A stretch of DNA of 64,000 nt from Propionivibrio sp. (GTDB lineage: Bacteria > Pseudomonadota > Gammaproteobacteria > Burkholderiales > Rhodocyclaceae), in NCBI RefSeq assembly GCF_029255185.1, contig NZ_JAPUVO010000132.1, forward strand, positions 1-64,000, read 5' to 3'. The notes beneath the pieces are model-generated. The model did no database searches. It saw only the letters and a list, made by a program, of their open reading frames with translations, and was not told where the DNA came from. This document shows positions 19,863 through 30,516 of this stretch, piece by piece; position 1 is the stretch's first letter, and every line of letters begins with the position of its first letter. Made by a program: the position numbers and the translations under genes.

Positions 19863-20503
19863 GACCCGACAACACTCGCAATGGCATCAAGAATCGGAAC
19901 AATCTTCTCGCGCTTAAGTTTGAGTGCAGCCTGATTGACGATCAGACGCGAGGAAATGTCGATGATGTGCTCAACCGCCACCAGGTTGTTGGCTTTCAGC
20001 GTGCTGCCGGTCGATACCAGATCGACGATGGCATCAGCCAGACCAGCCAGCGGCGCCAACTCCATCGAGCCGTAGAGCTTGATCAGATCGACGTGCACCC
20101 CTTTAGCGGCGAAATGCTCACGCGCGATGTTGATGTATTTGGTTGCCACCTTGAGCCGTGCGCCCTGACGCACGGCGTTTTCGTAGTCAAAGCCAACGGG
20201 AACCGCAACCATCATCCGGCACTTGGCGATCTTCAGGTCAAGCGGCTGGTAGAGTCCTTCGCTACCGTGTTCGAGCAACACATCCTTGCCGGCCACGCCG
20301 ATATCCGCCGCGCCGTACTGCACATAGGTCGGCGCATCGGTCGCGCGCACGATGACGACGCGCACATCGGCACGGGTGGTCGGGATAATCAGCTTGCGCG
20401 AAGTCTCGGGGTTTTCCAGCGGTTCAATGCCGGCTGCCGCAAGCAGTGGCAAGGTTTCTTCAAAAATTCGGCCCTTTGAAAGGGCGATGGTAATGCCATT
20501 CAC
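19844..20503 (-). CDS. hisG: ATP phosphoribosyltransferase, short form
   Basis: First committed enzyme of histidine synthesis (ATP plus PRPP). 219 residues, the short HisG_S form that lacks the C-terminal regulatory domain and needs HisZ as partner; hisZ is not in the window. [38 protein letters not shown] and the PRPP-binding region with [14 protein letters not shown] are diagnostic. It starts 64 bases after murA. Confidence 0.97.
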   Translation of the reverse strand: MNGITIALSKGRIFEETLPLLAAAGIEPLENPETSRKLIIPTTRADVRVVIVRATDAPTYVQYGAADIGVAGKDVLLEHGSEGLYQPLDLKIAKCRMMVAVPVGFDYENAVRQGARLKVATKYINIAREHFAAKGVHVDLIKLYGSMELAPLAGLADAIVDLVSTGSTLKANNLVAVEHIIDISSRLIVNQAALKLKREKIVPILDAIASVVGSCVVKS

Positions 20504-20567
20504 GGCGCTGATCCTTTATGCTGCTTGGTAAAGGGGCGATTTTACCGCAACGCCGCGCCCAACACCT

Positions 20568-22059
<1,492 letters not shown>

Positions 22060-22062
22060 GGT

Positions 22063-22815
22063 TTAGTACCTCAACTTGTAACCGCTGCGCAATAGCGCCA
22101 GCGTGGTCAACGCAACAACAAGAAAACTTACGGCGACAACGGCCAGGCTGGTTGCAGGCGCCACGTCGGAAACACCGAAAAAGCCGAAACGAAAGCCGTC
22201 GATCATATAAAAAACGGGGTTGAAATGCGATACTCGCTGCCAGAAGACCGGCAGCGAGTGGATCGAGTAGAACACCCCTGAGAGCATGGTCAGCGGCATG
22301 ATCAGGAAATTCTGAAAACCCGAGAGCTGGTCGAATTTGTCAGCCCAAATACCGGCAATCATTCCCAGCGATCCCATGATGCCGCCGCCAATAATGGCGA
22401 ACACCAGGATCCAGCCCGGTGCGACAAAACTCAGCGACGCAAACCAGCCGGTCACGACAAGCACGCCGAGGCCCACCATTAGTCCGCGCAGCATGGCCGC
22501 GACAACATAGGCGAGGAAAAACTCAACGTAGGAAATCGGCGGCAGCAGGATGAAGATAACGCTACCCATGACCTTGGACTGAATCAGGCTGGACGAGCTG
22601 TTGGCAAAAGCATTTTGCAGCACCGACATCATGACCAGCCCGGGAATCAGGAACGCGGCATAGCGCACGTTATGGACCTGCACCTGCGCATCAAGCACGT
22701 GCGAGAAGATCAGCAGGTAGAGCAGCGCCGTCAGCACCGGCGCGGCCACCGTCTGGAAACTGACCTTCCAAAAGCGCAGCACTTCTTTGTAGAGCAGTGT
22801 ACGGAAACCGCTCAT
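22063..22815 (-). CDS. ABC-2 type exporter permease (YadH-like)
   Basis: A 250-residue membrane protein with six hydrophobic segments, of the ABC-2 type found in YadH, NodJ and capsule exporters (FLIPGLVMMSVLQNAFANSS and GVFYSIHSLPVFWQRVSHFN are typical). It overlaps the ATPase gene by four bases. The pair sits between mlaB and bolA in many proteobacteria; the substrate is unknown, though the location among outer-membrane lipid-homeostasis and peptidoglycan genes suggests an envelope role. Confidence 0.9.
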   Translation of the reverse strand: MSGFRTLLYKEVLRFWKVSFQTVAAPVLTALLYLLIFSHVLDAQVQVHNVRYAAFLIPGLVMMSVLQNAFANSSSSLIQSKVMGSVIFILLPPISYVEFFLAYVVAAMLRGLMVGLGVLVVTGWFASLSFVAPGWILVFAIIGGGIMGSLGMIAGIWADKFDQLSGFQNFLIMPLTMLSGVFYSIHSLPVFWQRVSHFNPVFYMIDGFRFGFFGVSDVAPATSLAVVAVSFLVVALTTLALLRSGYKLRY

Positions 22816-23738
22816 CGGCTTACCGCCTGTTCTCTGGCCTCTGCCCCCTGCATGACAGCGACAAAGACATCTTCGAGGTCGGCCTGGGTCAGGCGCAGGT
22901 CCTCAATCACACCGCCCGCCACGCGAATTTCCGCCAGCAGGTGCTCGATCTCATCGAACCCGGCCAGTCGAAAAATCCAGCACCCCTCGTTTTGAGTCGC
23001 GCGCGCGCGCAAGGCTAGTGGCAGGCTAGCCGCATTGGCCAGGCGCAGATTAAGCGTGTGCCCGGGAACACGGGCCAGCAGGTTGCTGGTCGTGTCCAGC
23101 GCCACGACGCGCCCCTGCTTGAGCATGGCAATACGCCCGCAAAGCGCTTCGGCTTCTTCCAGATAATGGGTGGTCAGAATCACCGTATGCCCTTCGCGGT
23201 TCAGGCGCTGGACAAACTGCCACAAGCCCTGCCGCAACTCGACGTCGACTCCGGCAGTCGGCTCATCGAGAACGATCACCGGCGGCTTGTGTACCAGCGC
23301 CTGCGCGACCAGCACCCGCCGTTTCATGCCGCCGGACAGGCGGCGCATATTGACATTGGCCTTGGCGGTGAGATCAAGATTCTCAAGAATTTCGTCGATC
23401 CAGGCGTCGTTGTTGCGGATGCCAAAGTAGCCCGACTGGATGCGCAGGGTCTCGCGCACCGAAAAGAACGGGTCGAAAACCAGTTCCTGCGGTACCACGC
23501 CGAGCCGCCGGCGCGCTTCGCGATAATCGCCATGCACATCGTAACCCATCACACTGAGTTGGCCCTGGTCAGGACGAACCAAGCCGGCCAGACAGGAAAT
23601 CAGTGTCGTCTTGCCGGCGCCATTCGGTCCCAGCAGGCCGAAGAACTCGCCTTCGGCAATTTCCAGTGAAACGCCGTCAAGCGCCCGCAAACTACCGAAG
23701 TATTTTACAAGCTGCTGAATGGAAACAGCGACGCCCAT
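22812..23738 (-). CDS. ABC exporter ATP-binding protein (YadG-like)
   Basis: A 308-residue ATPase partner of the ABC-2 permease. Walker A GPNGAGKTT, signature LSGGMKRRVLVAQAL, Walker B VIVLDEPTAGVD, switch His in LTTHYLEEAEAL. A C-terminal domain (~220-308) carries LADVF-type ending (LTQADLEDVFVAVM) common in drug and lipid ABC-2 ATPases. About 31 bases separate it from mlaB. Confidence 0.93.
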   Translation of the reverse strand: MGVAVSIQQLVKYFGSLRALDGVSLEIAEGEFFGLLGPNGAGKTTLISCLAGLVRPDQGQLSVMGYDVHGDYREARRRLGVVPQELVFDPFFSVRETLRIQSGYFGIRNNDAWIDEILENLDLTAKANVNMRRLSGGMKRRVLVAQALVHKPPVIVLDEPTAGVDVELRQGLWQFVQRLNREGHTVILTTHYLEEAEALCGRIAMLKQGRVVALDTTSNLLARVPGHTLNLRLANAASLPLALRARATQNEGCWIFRLAGFDEIEHLLAEIRVAGGVIEDLRLTQADLEDVFVAVMQGAEAREQAVSR

Positions 23739-23769
23739 GGCATCAGAACTTTACAGACACGCGCGCTGA

Positions 23770-24081
23770 TCAGGCGAGCGAAAGAGAATCGGAAACGCCG
23801 TATAGCGCAGCCTGGCTAATCATGCTTGCCGGCGGGTTGGTGACACGCATCGTTACGCCGCATTCACGCGCGGTGCGCAACAAGCCGAAAATGACGCTGA
23901 GTGCCGACGAATCGGTTTGCGCAACTGCAGAAAGATCGAAAACGATTTCGCTGGCTGTGGCCGGCGCAGTCGCCACCACTTCGGGGCGCAAAAAATCTCG
24001 CCCCGCTTGGAGCAGGGCGCTGGCGTTGGCGATCAGCATGGGGCCCGTGACAGAAAGGCCGCCCCCATTTTTTTCAATCAT
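23770..24081 (-). CDS. mlaB: STAS-domain protein MlaB
   Basis: A 103-residue STAS-domain protein, cytoplasmic partner of the MlaFE complex that returns mislocalised phospholipids from the outer membrane. The STAS core IVFDLSAVAQTDSSALSVIF carries the Thr/Ser loop (DSSALS) important for MlaB function. It overlaps mlaC by four bases (ATGA). Sequence similarity is low, so the name rests on operon position plus the STAS motif. Confidence 0.88.
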   Translation of the reverse strand: MIEKNGGGLSVTGPMLIANASALLQAGRDFLRPEVVATAPATASEIVFDLSAVAQTDSSALSVIFGLLRTARECGVTMRVTNPPASMISQAALYGVSDSLSLA

Positions 24082-24692
24082 TTCTTGCCGGCTTCAAGTT
24101 GCTTGTTCTTGGTCGTGAGCATCTGGAGTAGGCCATCAATGCCATTGGCACGAACTTCCTGATTGAACGTGTCGCGATAGTTGGTCACCAGACTGACGCC
24201 AGCAACGACGACGTCATAGACCTTCCACGCATCACTTAACTTTTCCAGTGAGTAATCCAGCTGGATCGGCTTGCTGCCCGGCTGCACAATCTCGGTTTTG
24301 ACCAGCACCTCCATATCGCCGCTTTGCATCCGGGTCGGCTTGTAGCGTACCGTCTGATCTTTGTAGCTGGTCAGCGCATTGGAGTAGGTGCGGACCAGCA
24401 GCGTCCTGAATTCGTCGGACAGGTGCTTCTTCTGTTCAGGCGACGCCTTGTTCCAGTCGCGCCCCATCGCCAGCGCCGTCATGTGCTGGAAGTTGAAGTG
24501 GGGCAGCACCTTGATCTCGACGAGTTCGATGGCCTTTTTGGTATTGCCGTTCTGGATATCCTTGTCCTGACGAACGATGCTCAGGACATCGTCGGTCACT
24601 TTCTTGATCAGCGCGTCTGGCGAATCTTCCTGGGCAAAGGCTGGAGCACAAAACACGAACACGCCAAGCAGCAACGAAAACAGCGGTTTCAT
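24078..24692 (-). CDS. mlaC: Periplasmic phospholipid-binding protein MlaC
   Basis: A 204-residue periplasmic carrier that shuttles phospholipid between MlaA and MlaD. Signal peptide MKPLFSLLLGVFVFCAPAFA, then the MlaC/Ttg2D fold (VEIKVLPHFNFQHMTALAMG, VVVAGVSLVTNYRDTFNQEV). I start it at ATG 24692, where the signal peptide begins; the frame is open to 24746, which would overlap mlaA. About 30 bases after mlaA. Confidence 0.95.
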   Translation of the reverse strand: MKPLFSLLLGVFVFCAPAFAQEDSPDALIKKVTDDVLSIVRQDKDIQNGNTKKAIELVEIKVLPHFNFQHMTALAMGRDWNKASPEQKKHLSDEFRTLLVRTYSNALTSYKDQTVRYKPTRMQSGDMEVLVKTEIVQPGSKPIQLDYSLEKLSDAWKVYDVVVAGVSLVTNYRDTFNQEVRANGIDGLLQMLTTKNKQLEAGKK

Positions 24693-24721
24693 CAGTCGCT
24701 TTCTAAAGAACAACAAGCGAC

Positions 24722-25465
24722 TCAGTAACACCGGCTCTGCTTGCATTCGCCTTCGCCACGGCCTTCAATCAGGGTTTTCCCGTCGTTGATTTCGCTACGA
24801 CGGTTTTGTAGGTATGCATCGCGAATATAGTTGTATTTGTCGAAGGCCGCCTGCTCGACAACCCTGTCGGTCGGTAAAAGACTGGCGCGAAGATCAATGA
24901 AACGAACACCAACCAGCGAATTGCGCAGGGCGACATCATCGACACGCCAGACCGGATCGGCGTAGCTATCAACCAGCCAGCCGAACGAATCACGCGTCGT
25001 GCGTGGCCCGATCAGTGGCCAGTAGAAATAGGGGCCGTCATCAACGCCCCATTTGCCGAGGGTCTGGCCAAAATCTTCGGTGTGCTTTTCCAGCCCCATT
25101 TCACTGGCCACATCAAAAACGCCGCCGATGCCAATCGTCGTATTGACCAGTACCCGGCCAACGTCAGACAAACCCTGACCGCCTTTGCCTTGCAGAAAAT
25201 TGTTAACCGCCGTCCATACGTCGTAGATATTGCCAAAGAAATTTCCGATTCCGGCCTTCACCGGCAACGGTGCGGCCGCATCGTAGCCCTGGGCGACCGG
25301 TTTGACGACCAGGTCGATGCCCTCATTGACCGAGAACATCGCACGGTTGAAACTTTCGTAGGGATCCTTGGGATTGTTCGCCGTAGTCGCACAGCCGTTC
25401 AGACCGCCCAGGACTGTAGCGGCGAATGCCACTGAAAACACGCGCTTTGCCATTTGAGTTTTCAC
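24722..25465 (-). CDS. mlaA: Outer-membrane lipoprotein MlaA (VacJ)
   Basis: A 247-residue outer-membrane lipoprotein that removes phospholipids from the outer leaflet. Lipobox LNGC at residues ~22-25, then NPKDPYESFNRAMFSVNEGID, DFGQTLGKWGVDDGPYFYWP and GPRTTRDSFGW, all MlaA signatures. Having mlaA inside the mla operon is common in betaproteobacteria, unlike E. coli where it is separate. The last residues (GECKQSRCY) carry two Cys. Confidence 0.96.
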   Translation of the reverse strand: MKTQMAKRVFSVAFAATVLGGLNGCATTANNPKDPYESFNRAMFSVNEGIDLVVKPVAQGYDAAAPLPVKAGIGNFFGNIYDVWTAVNNFLQGKGGQGLSDVGRVLVNTTIGIGGVFDVASEMGLEKHTEDFGQTLGKWGVDDGPYFYWPLIGPRTTRDSFGWLVDSYADPVWRVDDVALRNSLVGVRFIDLRASLLPTDRVVEQAAFDKYNYIRDAYLQNRRSEINDGKTLIEGRGEGECKQSRCY

Positions 25466-25480
25466 GAGCGAACCTTCCTG

Positions 25481-25954
25481 TTATTTTTTGTCCGGACCTT
25501 CGGACGCCTTGTTGAACATGAACTGACTGATCAGTTTTTCCAGCACGACTGCAGACTGCGTCTTGGCCACTACATCGCCAGACTTGAACATTTTTTCGTC
25601 ACCGCCGGCATCAAGCCCGATATACTGTTCGCCGAGCAAACCCGCAGTCAGAATGGACGCAAACGTATCCTTCGGGAAACGGTAGCGACTATCGATGGTC
25701 AGCGTTGTTACCGCCTCATAGCTCTCAGGATCGAAGCGAATCTCCGTCACCCGACCGACAACCACCCCTGCACTTTTCACCGGACCGCGTACCTTCAGGC
25801 CACCGATGTTATCAAACTTGGCCGTCAACTGGTACGTCTCGGCAAAATTGGCCGACGAAAGGTTGCCGACTCTTAGTGCTAAAAACAACAGTGAGGCAAA
25901 CCCAAGGAGAACAAAGAAACCTACCCACAAATCAAGCAACTTGCGACTCATCAA
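25481..25954 (-). CDS. mlaD: MlaD, MCE-domain lipid-binding protein
   Basis: A 157-residue inner-membrane anchored MCE protein. One N-terminal membrane helix (LWVGFFVLLGFASLLFLALR) precedes the MCE domain (YQLTAKFDNIGGLKVRGPVK, then GVVVGRVTEI, LLGEQYIGLDAGG). Hexamers form the periplasmic ring of the MlaFEDB transporter. Overlaps mlaE by four bases (ATGA). Confidence 0.97.
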   Translation of the reverse strand: MMSRKLLDLWVGFFVLLGFASLLFLALRVGNLSSANFAETYQLTAKFDNIGGLKVRGPVKSAGVVVGRVTEIRFDPESYEAVTTLTIDSRYRFPKDTFASILTAGLLGEQYIGLDAGGDEKMFKSGDVVAKTQSAVVLEKLISQFMFNKASEGPDKK

Positions 25955-26757
25955 AGCCCCCGGAACATGAAGGAGGTCAACACAAAATCCAGCGCCAGAA
26001 TGGCCAGCGCCGAATAGACCACCGTTCTTTTGATCGAGCCCGACACGCCTTCGGCGGTCGGAACTGCATCGTAGCCTTCAAAAACGGCAATCAAGGAAAC
26101 GGCCACCCCAAAAACAAAACTCTTCACCACGCCATTCCAAACGTCGTAGCGGAAGTCCACCGACCCCTGCATCTGCGACCAGAAGGCGCCCTCATCAACA
26201 CCGATAAGAACGACACCGACCAGATAGCCCCCGAAAACGCCAATCGCAGAAAACAGCGCTGCCAGCAGCGGCATCGAAATAACACCACCCCAGAACTTCG
26301 GAGCGACGACCCGGGCAATCGGGTTAACCGCCATCATATCCATCGCGGTCAGCTGTTCGGTGGCCTTCATCAGGCCGATCTCAGCGGTAATCGCCGAGCC
26401 GGCGCGCGAAGCGAAGAGCAGCGCAGCAACCACCGGACCCAGTTCACGCGTCAGCGACAGCGCCACCAGAACCCCCAACGCCTCGGACGAGCCATAACGC
26501 TGCAGCGTCTCGTAACCCTGCATGCCAAGCACCATGCCGATGAACAGCCCGGAAACCAGAATGATCAGCAGCGACTGAAAGCCGGAGAAATAAATTTCGC
26601 GAATCGTCAGATGCAGGCGTCGGAAGGACTGGCCCGAATAGACCAGAACCATCACGAAGAAGCGTGCCGCAAAGCCCAGGCGTTGAAGCCCATCGTTCAA
26701 GTGATGCCCGACAGTCCGGATCAGTTCGATCACGCTGGAAACACTTTTCTCAACCAT
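25951..26757 (-). CDS. mlaE: MlaE, phospholipid ABC transporter permease
   Basis: A 268-residue permease of the MlaE family. Typical segments: FSGFQSLLIILVSGLFIGMV, LTRELGPVVAALLFASRAGS and EQLTAMDMMAVNPIARVVAP. Inner-membrane core of the Mla complex. It overlaps mlaF by eight bases and mlaD by four. Confidence 0.97.
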   Translation of the reverse strand: MVEKSVSSVIELIRTVGHHLNDGLQRLGFAARFFVMVLVYSGQSFRRLHLTIREIYFSGFQSLLIILVSGLFIGMVLGMQGYETLQRYGSSEALGVLVALSLTRELGPVVAALLFASRAGSAITAEIGLMKATEQLTAMDMMAVNPIARVVAPKFWGGVISMPLLAALFSAIGVFGGYLVGVVLIGVDEGAFWSQMQGSVDFRYDVWNGVVKSFVFGVAVSLIAVFEGYDAVPTAEGVSGSIKRTVVYSALAILALDFVLTSFMFRGL

Positions 26758-27562
26758 AGGCGCCCTGCCGCATCAAATCCTGCTCGAAAGGAGCCGCAGG
26801 ATAGTGGAAGTGCACCGGACCGTCAGCTTCGCCATAGACAAATTGATGCACGAAGGGATCGGAGGACGCGCGTATTTCGTCCGGCGTGCCCTGGGCAACG
26901 ATCTGCCCGTCAGAAACAAAATAAACGTAATCGACGATCAGCATTGCCTCATGCACATCATGCGTCACCAGCAAGGTCGTCGCACCCAGCGCGTCGTTAA
27001 GCTTGCGGATGAGCTGGCCGATGACGCCCATCGAGATCGGATCGAGTCCGGCAAAGGGTTCGTCATACATGATCAGCATCGGATCAAGCGCGATCGCCCG
27101 GGCCAGGGCAACGCGCCGCGCCATGCCCCCCGACAGTTCAGAAGGCATCAAATTGTGTGCGCCACGCAAACCAACGGCATTGAGTTTCATCAACACCATA
27201 TCGCGAATCATTTCTTCCGGCAGATCGGTATGCTCGCGCATCAGGTAGGCGACGTTATCGAAAACGGAAATATCCGTAAACAGCGCGCCAAACTGGAACA
27301 GCATTCCCATCCGCCGACGCATGGCGTAAAGCTCATCGTGGCTCATGTCCGGCACCGACTCGCCATCGACCAGCAGCGTGCCGCTAGTTGGTTTGAGCTG
27401 GCCGCCAATCAGACGTAGCAGGGTCGTTTTCCCGCAACCCGAATTGCCCATGATGGCCACCAGTCGGCCTCGGGGAATCTCCATGGTGACGCCATTGAGG
27501 ATAGCCCTGTCGTCGTAAGCGAAATTGATGTCAGAAATCTTGACCAAGCTATCGGCTGGCAC
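26750..27562 (-). CDS. mlaF: MlaF, phospholipid ABC transporter ATPase
   Basis: ATPase of the Mla transporter, ~270 residues. Walker A GNSGCGKTT, LSGGMARRVALARAI, Walker B LIMYDEPFAGLD, THDVHEAM. The FQFGALFTDISVFDNVAYLM stretch is typical of MlaF. The frame is open to 27640, but GTG 27562 (PADSLVKISDINFAYDDRAI) gives the family length and is preceded by GGGATG. First gene of the mla-murA-his operon; the divergent response-regulator gene starts 132 bases away, so both promoters lie in 27563-27693. Confidence 0.93.
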   Translation of the reverse strand: MPADSLVKISDINFAYDDRAILNGVTMEIPRGRLVAIMGNSGCGKTTLLRLIGGQLKPTSGTLLVDGESVPDMSHDELYAMRRRMGMLFQFGALFTDISVFDNVAYLMREHTDLPEEMIRDMVLMKLNAVGLRGAHNLMPSELSGGMARRVALARAIALDPMLIMYDEPFAGLDPISMGVIGQLIRKLNDALGATTLLVTHDVHEAMLIVDYVYFVSDGQIVAQGTPDEIRASSDPFVHQFVYGEADGPVHFHYPAAPFEQDLMRQGAYG

Positions 27563-27693
27563 AACGGCATCCCGTACGAAAAATTGACGCCGATTATACC
27601 CGAATCCGGATCCCCTCATCCGCCAAAAATACGCGGCCATATAATTGTGAAATAATGGCGAGCTCCTTTTTCTGGATCAAAGACGCGCCTTCC

Positions 27694-29148
27694 ATGACCG
27701 CCGCCCCAGAAACCACCTTGCCGGAAAAATCGCTGCTGCTCATCGTGGACGATGACCCGCTCATTTCCGATACGCTCAGTTTTTCGATGAGTTCTGTTTT
27801 CGAGGTCATCACCAGCCACTCCCGTGCGCACTGCACCCAACTGCTCCGTCAGCTACGCCGCGCCCCGCAAGTGGCACTGGTTGACCTTGGACTGCCTCCG
27901 CTGCCGCACCGCCCGGACGAGGGATTCGCGCTGATTTCCGATCTGCTCAAACTGGCGCCGGAAATCAAGATCGTCGTACTCTCCGGCCAAGGCGACGCCG
28001 ACAATGCCCGTCACGCCCGCACCTTGGGCGCGACCGACTTTGTCGCCAAGCCTTGCAATCCCGCCGAACTGCACAAAATTCTTCAGCGCGCCTTGAGTTA
28101 TCGCTCGCTGGACGAAATACGCGCTCCTGGCTTTTCTGCTTCGCCACTGATCGGCAACAGCCCGGCCATCCAGAAACTGAAAGTGCAGTTGCAGCAGTAC
28201 GCCGATTCGCCTTTTCCTGTCCTCATCGAGGGCGAGTCTGGCAGTGGCAAGGAAATCGTTGCCAGCAGTTGCTTGCACCTCGACACCCGGCGCCGTAGCA
28301 AGCCTTTTTTTGCACTCAACTGTGCGGCCATTTCACCCAGCCTGGTCGAACCGACCCTCTTTGGCTATGCCAAGGGAGCCTTTACCGGGGCGGTTACGGC
28401 AACAGCCGGCTATTTCGAAGATGCCGCCGACGGAACACTTTTTCTCGATGAAATTGGCGAACTACCGCTTGAGTTGCAGGCAAAATTGTTGCGGGTACTC
28501 GAGAACGGCGAATATCAGCGGGTCGGCGAAACACAGAAACGCGTCAGCCACGCTCGAATCATTGCCGCCACCAACCGCGACCTGCGCCGGGAAGTCCGGT
28601 CCGGCAACTTCCGCGCCGATCTTTATCATCGCCTTTCGGTTTTTTCGATCACCGTTCCGCCGCTACGCGAGATGGACGACGACAGGTTGCTCTTGCTCGA
28701 GCACTTTCGCCAGCGCTACGCGACGCAGACGCAAGCACCTTTCATTCTTTCCGATGCGGCGCGCGCGCTGTGGTCACGTTATAGTTTTCCTGGCAATGTG
28801 CGCGAACTGCGCAACATCGTCATCCGCCTCACAGCAAAGTATCCCGGTCAAAGCGTGGACAGCAGTGCACTGGAAGCCGAACTTGACCTGCAAGACGAGC
28901 CGCTGGCGCCAGTCACCGCACCACCGCTGGTCAGCACCGAAAGCGATGCATCGATCGTTGCCGCCGGCCAGCGCCTGCAACAGCCGGACCCCTTCAGCCT
29001 GGATCGCTTGCTGGCCGAAACCGAACGCAATTACATCGAAGCCGCACTACGACTGGCGCATGGCAACGTCAGCCAGGCCGCACGCCTGCTTGGCATCAAC
29101 CGCACCACGCTTTACAACCGGATGGAATCCTTTGCCAAGGAGCAGTAA
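27694..29148 (+). CDS. Sigma-54-dependent response regulator (receiver - AAA+ - Fis HTH)
   Basis: A 484-residue NtrC/PrsR-class regulator. Receiver domain ~12-125: LLLIVDDDPLISDT acidic pocket, phospho-acceptor Asp in ALVDLGLPP, Lys in FVAKPCN. AAA+ domain ~140-370: Walker A GESGSGKE, sigma-54 contact loop GAFTGA, Walker B GTLFLDEIGEL, R-finger region FRADLYHRL. C-terminal Fis HTH: ARLLGINRTTLYNRM. ATG 27694 chosen; a further in-frame start at 27655 would add 13 residues. No sensor kinase is adjacent. Its stop overlaps the start of the next gene (TAATG), so the two are coupled. Confidence 0.92.
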   Translation: MTAAPETTLPEKSLLLIVDDDPLISDTLSFSMSSVFEVITSHSRAHCTQLLRQLRRAPQVALVDLGLPPLPHRPDEGFALISDLLKLAPEIKIVVLSGQGDADNARHARTLGATDFVAKPCNPAELHKILQRALSYRSLDEIRAPGFSASPLIGNSPAIQKLKVQLQQYADSPFPVLIEGESGSGKEIVASSCLHLDTRRRSKPFFALNCAAISPSLVEPTLFGYAKGAFTGAVTATAGYFEDAADGTLFLDEIGELPLELQAKLLRVLENGEYQRVGETQKRVSHARIIAATNRDLRREVRSGNFRADLYHRLSVFSITVPPLREMDDDRLLLLEHFRQRYATQTQAPFILSDAARALWSRYSFPGNVRELRNIVIRLTAKYPGQSVDSSALEAELDLQDEPLAPVTAPPLVSTESDASIVAAGQRLQQPDPFSLDRLLAETERNYIEAALRLAHGNVSQAARLLGINRTTLYNRMESFAKEQ

Positions 29149-30464
29149 TGTATCTTGACCACTTTGGACTCCGCGAAGCCCCGTTTCGCATCACCCCGCA
29201 TACCGAATTCTTTTTCGCCGGCGCCAACCGGGGAGCCACGCTCGAAGCGCTGATCTACGCCATCACGAACGACGAAGGCATCGTCAAGGTTAGCGGCGAA
29301 GTGGGCAGCGGCAAAACCATGCTGTGCCGGATGCTACTGGAAAAACTCCCGGACAATGTTGAAACCGTCTACCTCGCCAATCCGTCACTGTTGCGTGACG
29401 AAATTCTCCATGCCATCGCCGAGGAACTGCACGCCCCCTTGCCGGAAGGGCGCTCGCACCAGTTGTTACGCGCCTTGCAGGATCGTCTGATCGAAATCTA
29501 CGCCGCTGGCCGTCAGGTCGTTGTCATGATCGATGAAGCCCATGCCATGCCTGCGGAAACGCTGGAAGAAATCCGCCTGCTTTCCAATCTTGAATCAAAC
29601 CGGCACAAACTTCTGCATATCGTCCTCTTCGGTCAGCCAGAACTCGATGCTCACCTGCGCAAAACAAATATGCGTCAGCTCAAGGAACGGATTACCCACA
29701 ACTTCGCCCTGGAGCCGCTGCACCGCAACGATATCGCCAGCTACCTGATGTTTCGCATCCGTGCCGCCGGCTACCACGGACCCGATCTATTCACCGAAGG
29801 CGCCATCCAGCGCATCAGCAAGGCATCTGAAGGGCTAACGCGGCGCATCAACATCCTCGCCGACAAGGCGCTGCTTTCGGCATTTGCAGAAAACAGGCAT
29901 CTCATCGACGCCCGGCAGGTAAAGGCGGCGATCAACGACGCCCAGTTCAACCTGATACATGACAGCACCGTCAACCCAACAAAATGGGGAATCAGTGCCA
30001 CCGTAATTGTGCTCATTGCGGCGTTGGCCTTCTTCGCCGGAAGCCACCGCACCAGCAGCTCGCCGGCCTCGGCCGCCGAAGTCACCACCGGCCTGGCTGT
30101 CGCACTGCCTGACGCAGCGCCACCCGACGCTACTCCCGCCGTGCAGCCGGGCACCCTCGCCGAGCACATCGCCGCCGGCGAAGACTGGCTGAAAAAAACA
30201 CCAGACACCCACTACATCATTCAGTTGCTCAACACAGACGGGCGCAGGCTCCGCGAGGTATCTGCCTTTCTGGAAAACAATACCCGGACGCTTGACCCGC
30301 AACAACTCCACGTCTATCGATCGAACCTGAGCGGCCACGACCGGCTCGGCGTGATTTATGGCGATTATCCCTCGCGTGACGCGGCAAACGCAGACCTGGC
30401 AAGGCTTGCCAGGGCCAGTCACGTCACCAAGCCCTATATTCGCTCGGTCAGCAAACTGCGTTGA
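29148..30464 (+). CDS. ExeA/MshM-like ATPase with membrane helix and SPOR-like C-terminus
   Basis: A 438-residue protein. Residues 1-~270 are an ExeA/GspA-type AAA ATPase: MYLDHFGLREAPFRITPHTE, Walker A GEVGSGKT, Walker B VVMIDEAHAM, and sensor region SEGLTRRINILADKAL. A single membrane helix follows at about 284-303 (ISATVIVLIAALAFFAGS), then a Pro/Ala-rich linker and a SPOR-like domain (HYIIQLLNT ... YGDYPSRDAANADLARL ... YIRSV) that would bind glycan strands in the periplasm. Relatives help place type II secretion or MSHA-pilus secretins through the cell wall. Translationally coupled to the sigma-54 regulator. The 3' side is interrupted by an IS remnant, so partner genes may be missing. 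Confidence 0.88.
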   Translation: MYLDHFGLREAPFRITPHTEFFFAGANRGATLEALIYAITNDEGIVKVSGEVGSGKTMLCRMLLEKLPDNVETVYLANPSLLRDEILHAIAEELHAPLPEGRSHQLLRALQDRLIEIYAAGRQVVVMIDEAHAMPAETLEEIRLLSNLESNRHKLLHIVLFGQPELDAHLRKTNMRQLKERITHNFALEPLHRNDIASYLMFRIRAAGYHGPDLFTEGAIQRISKASEGLTRRINILADKALLSAFAENRHLIDARQVKAAINDAQFNLIHDSTVNPTKWGISATVIVLIAALAFFAGSHRTSSSPASAAEVTTGLAVALPDAAPPDATPAVQPGTLAEHIAAGEDWLKKTPDTHYIIQLLNTDGRRLREVSAFLENNTRTLDPQQLHVYRSNLSGHDRLGVIYGDYPSRDAANADLARLARASHVTKPYIRSVSKLR

Positions 30465-30485
30465 ATCAATACAAATCAGTCACCA

Positions 30486-30501
30486 ATGGCACCACCTTAA
30501 G
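30486..30501 (+). repeat. Extra near-copy of the IS4-type element end
   Basis: ATGGCACCACCTTAAG matches 14 of 16 bases of the element end ATGGCGCTACCTTAAG that lies 33 bases to the right (30519-30534), in the same orientation. It may be the end of an older related insertion. Confidence 0.5.
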
Positions 30502-30516
30502 AAATGAACCAGGCAC

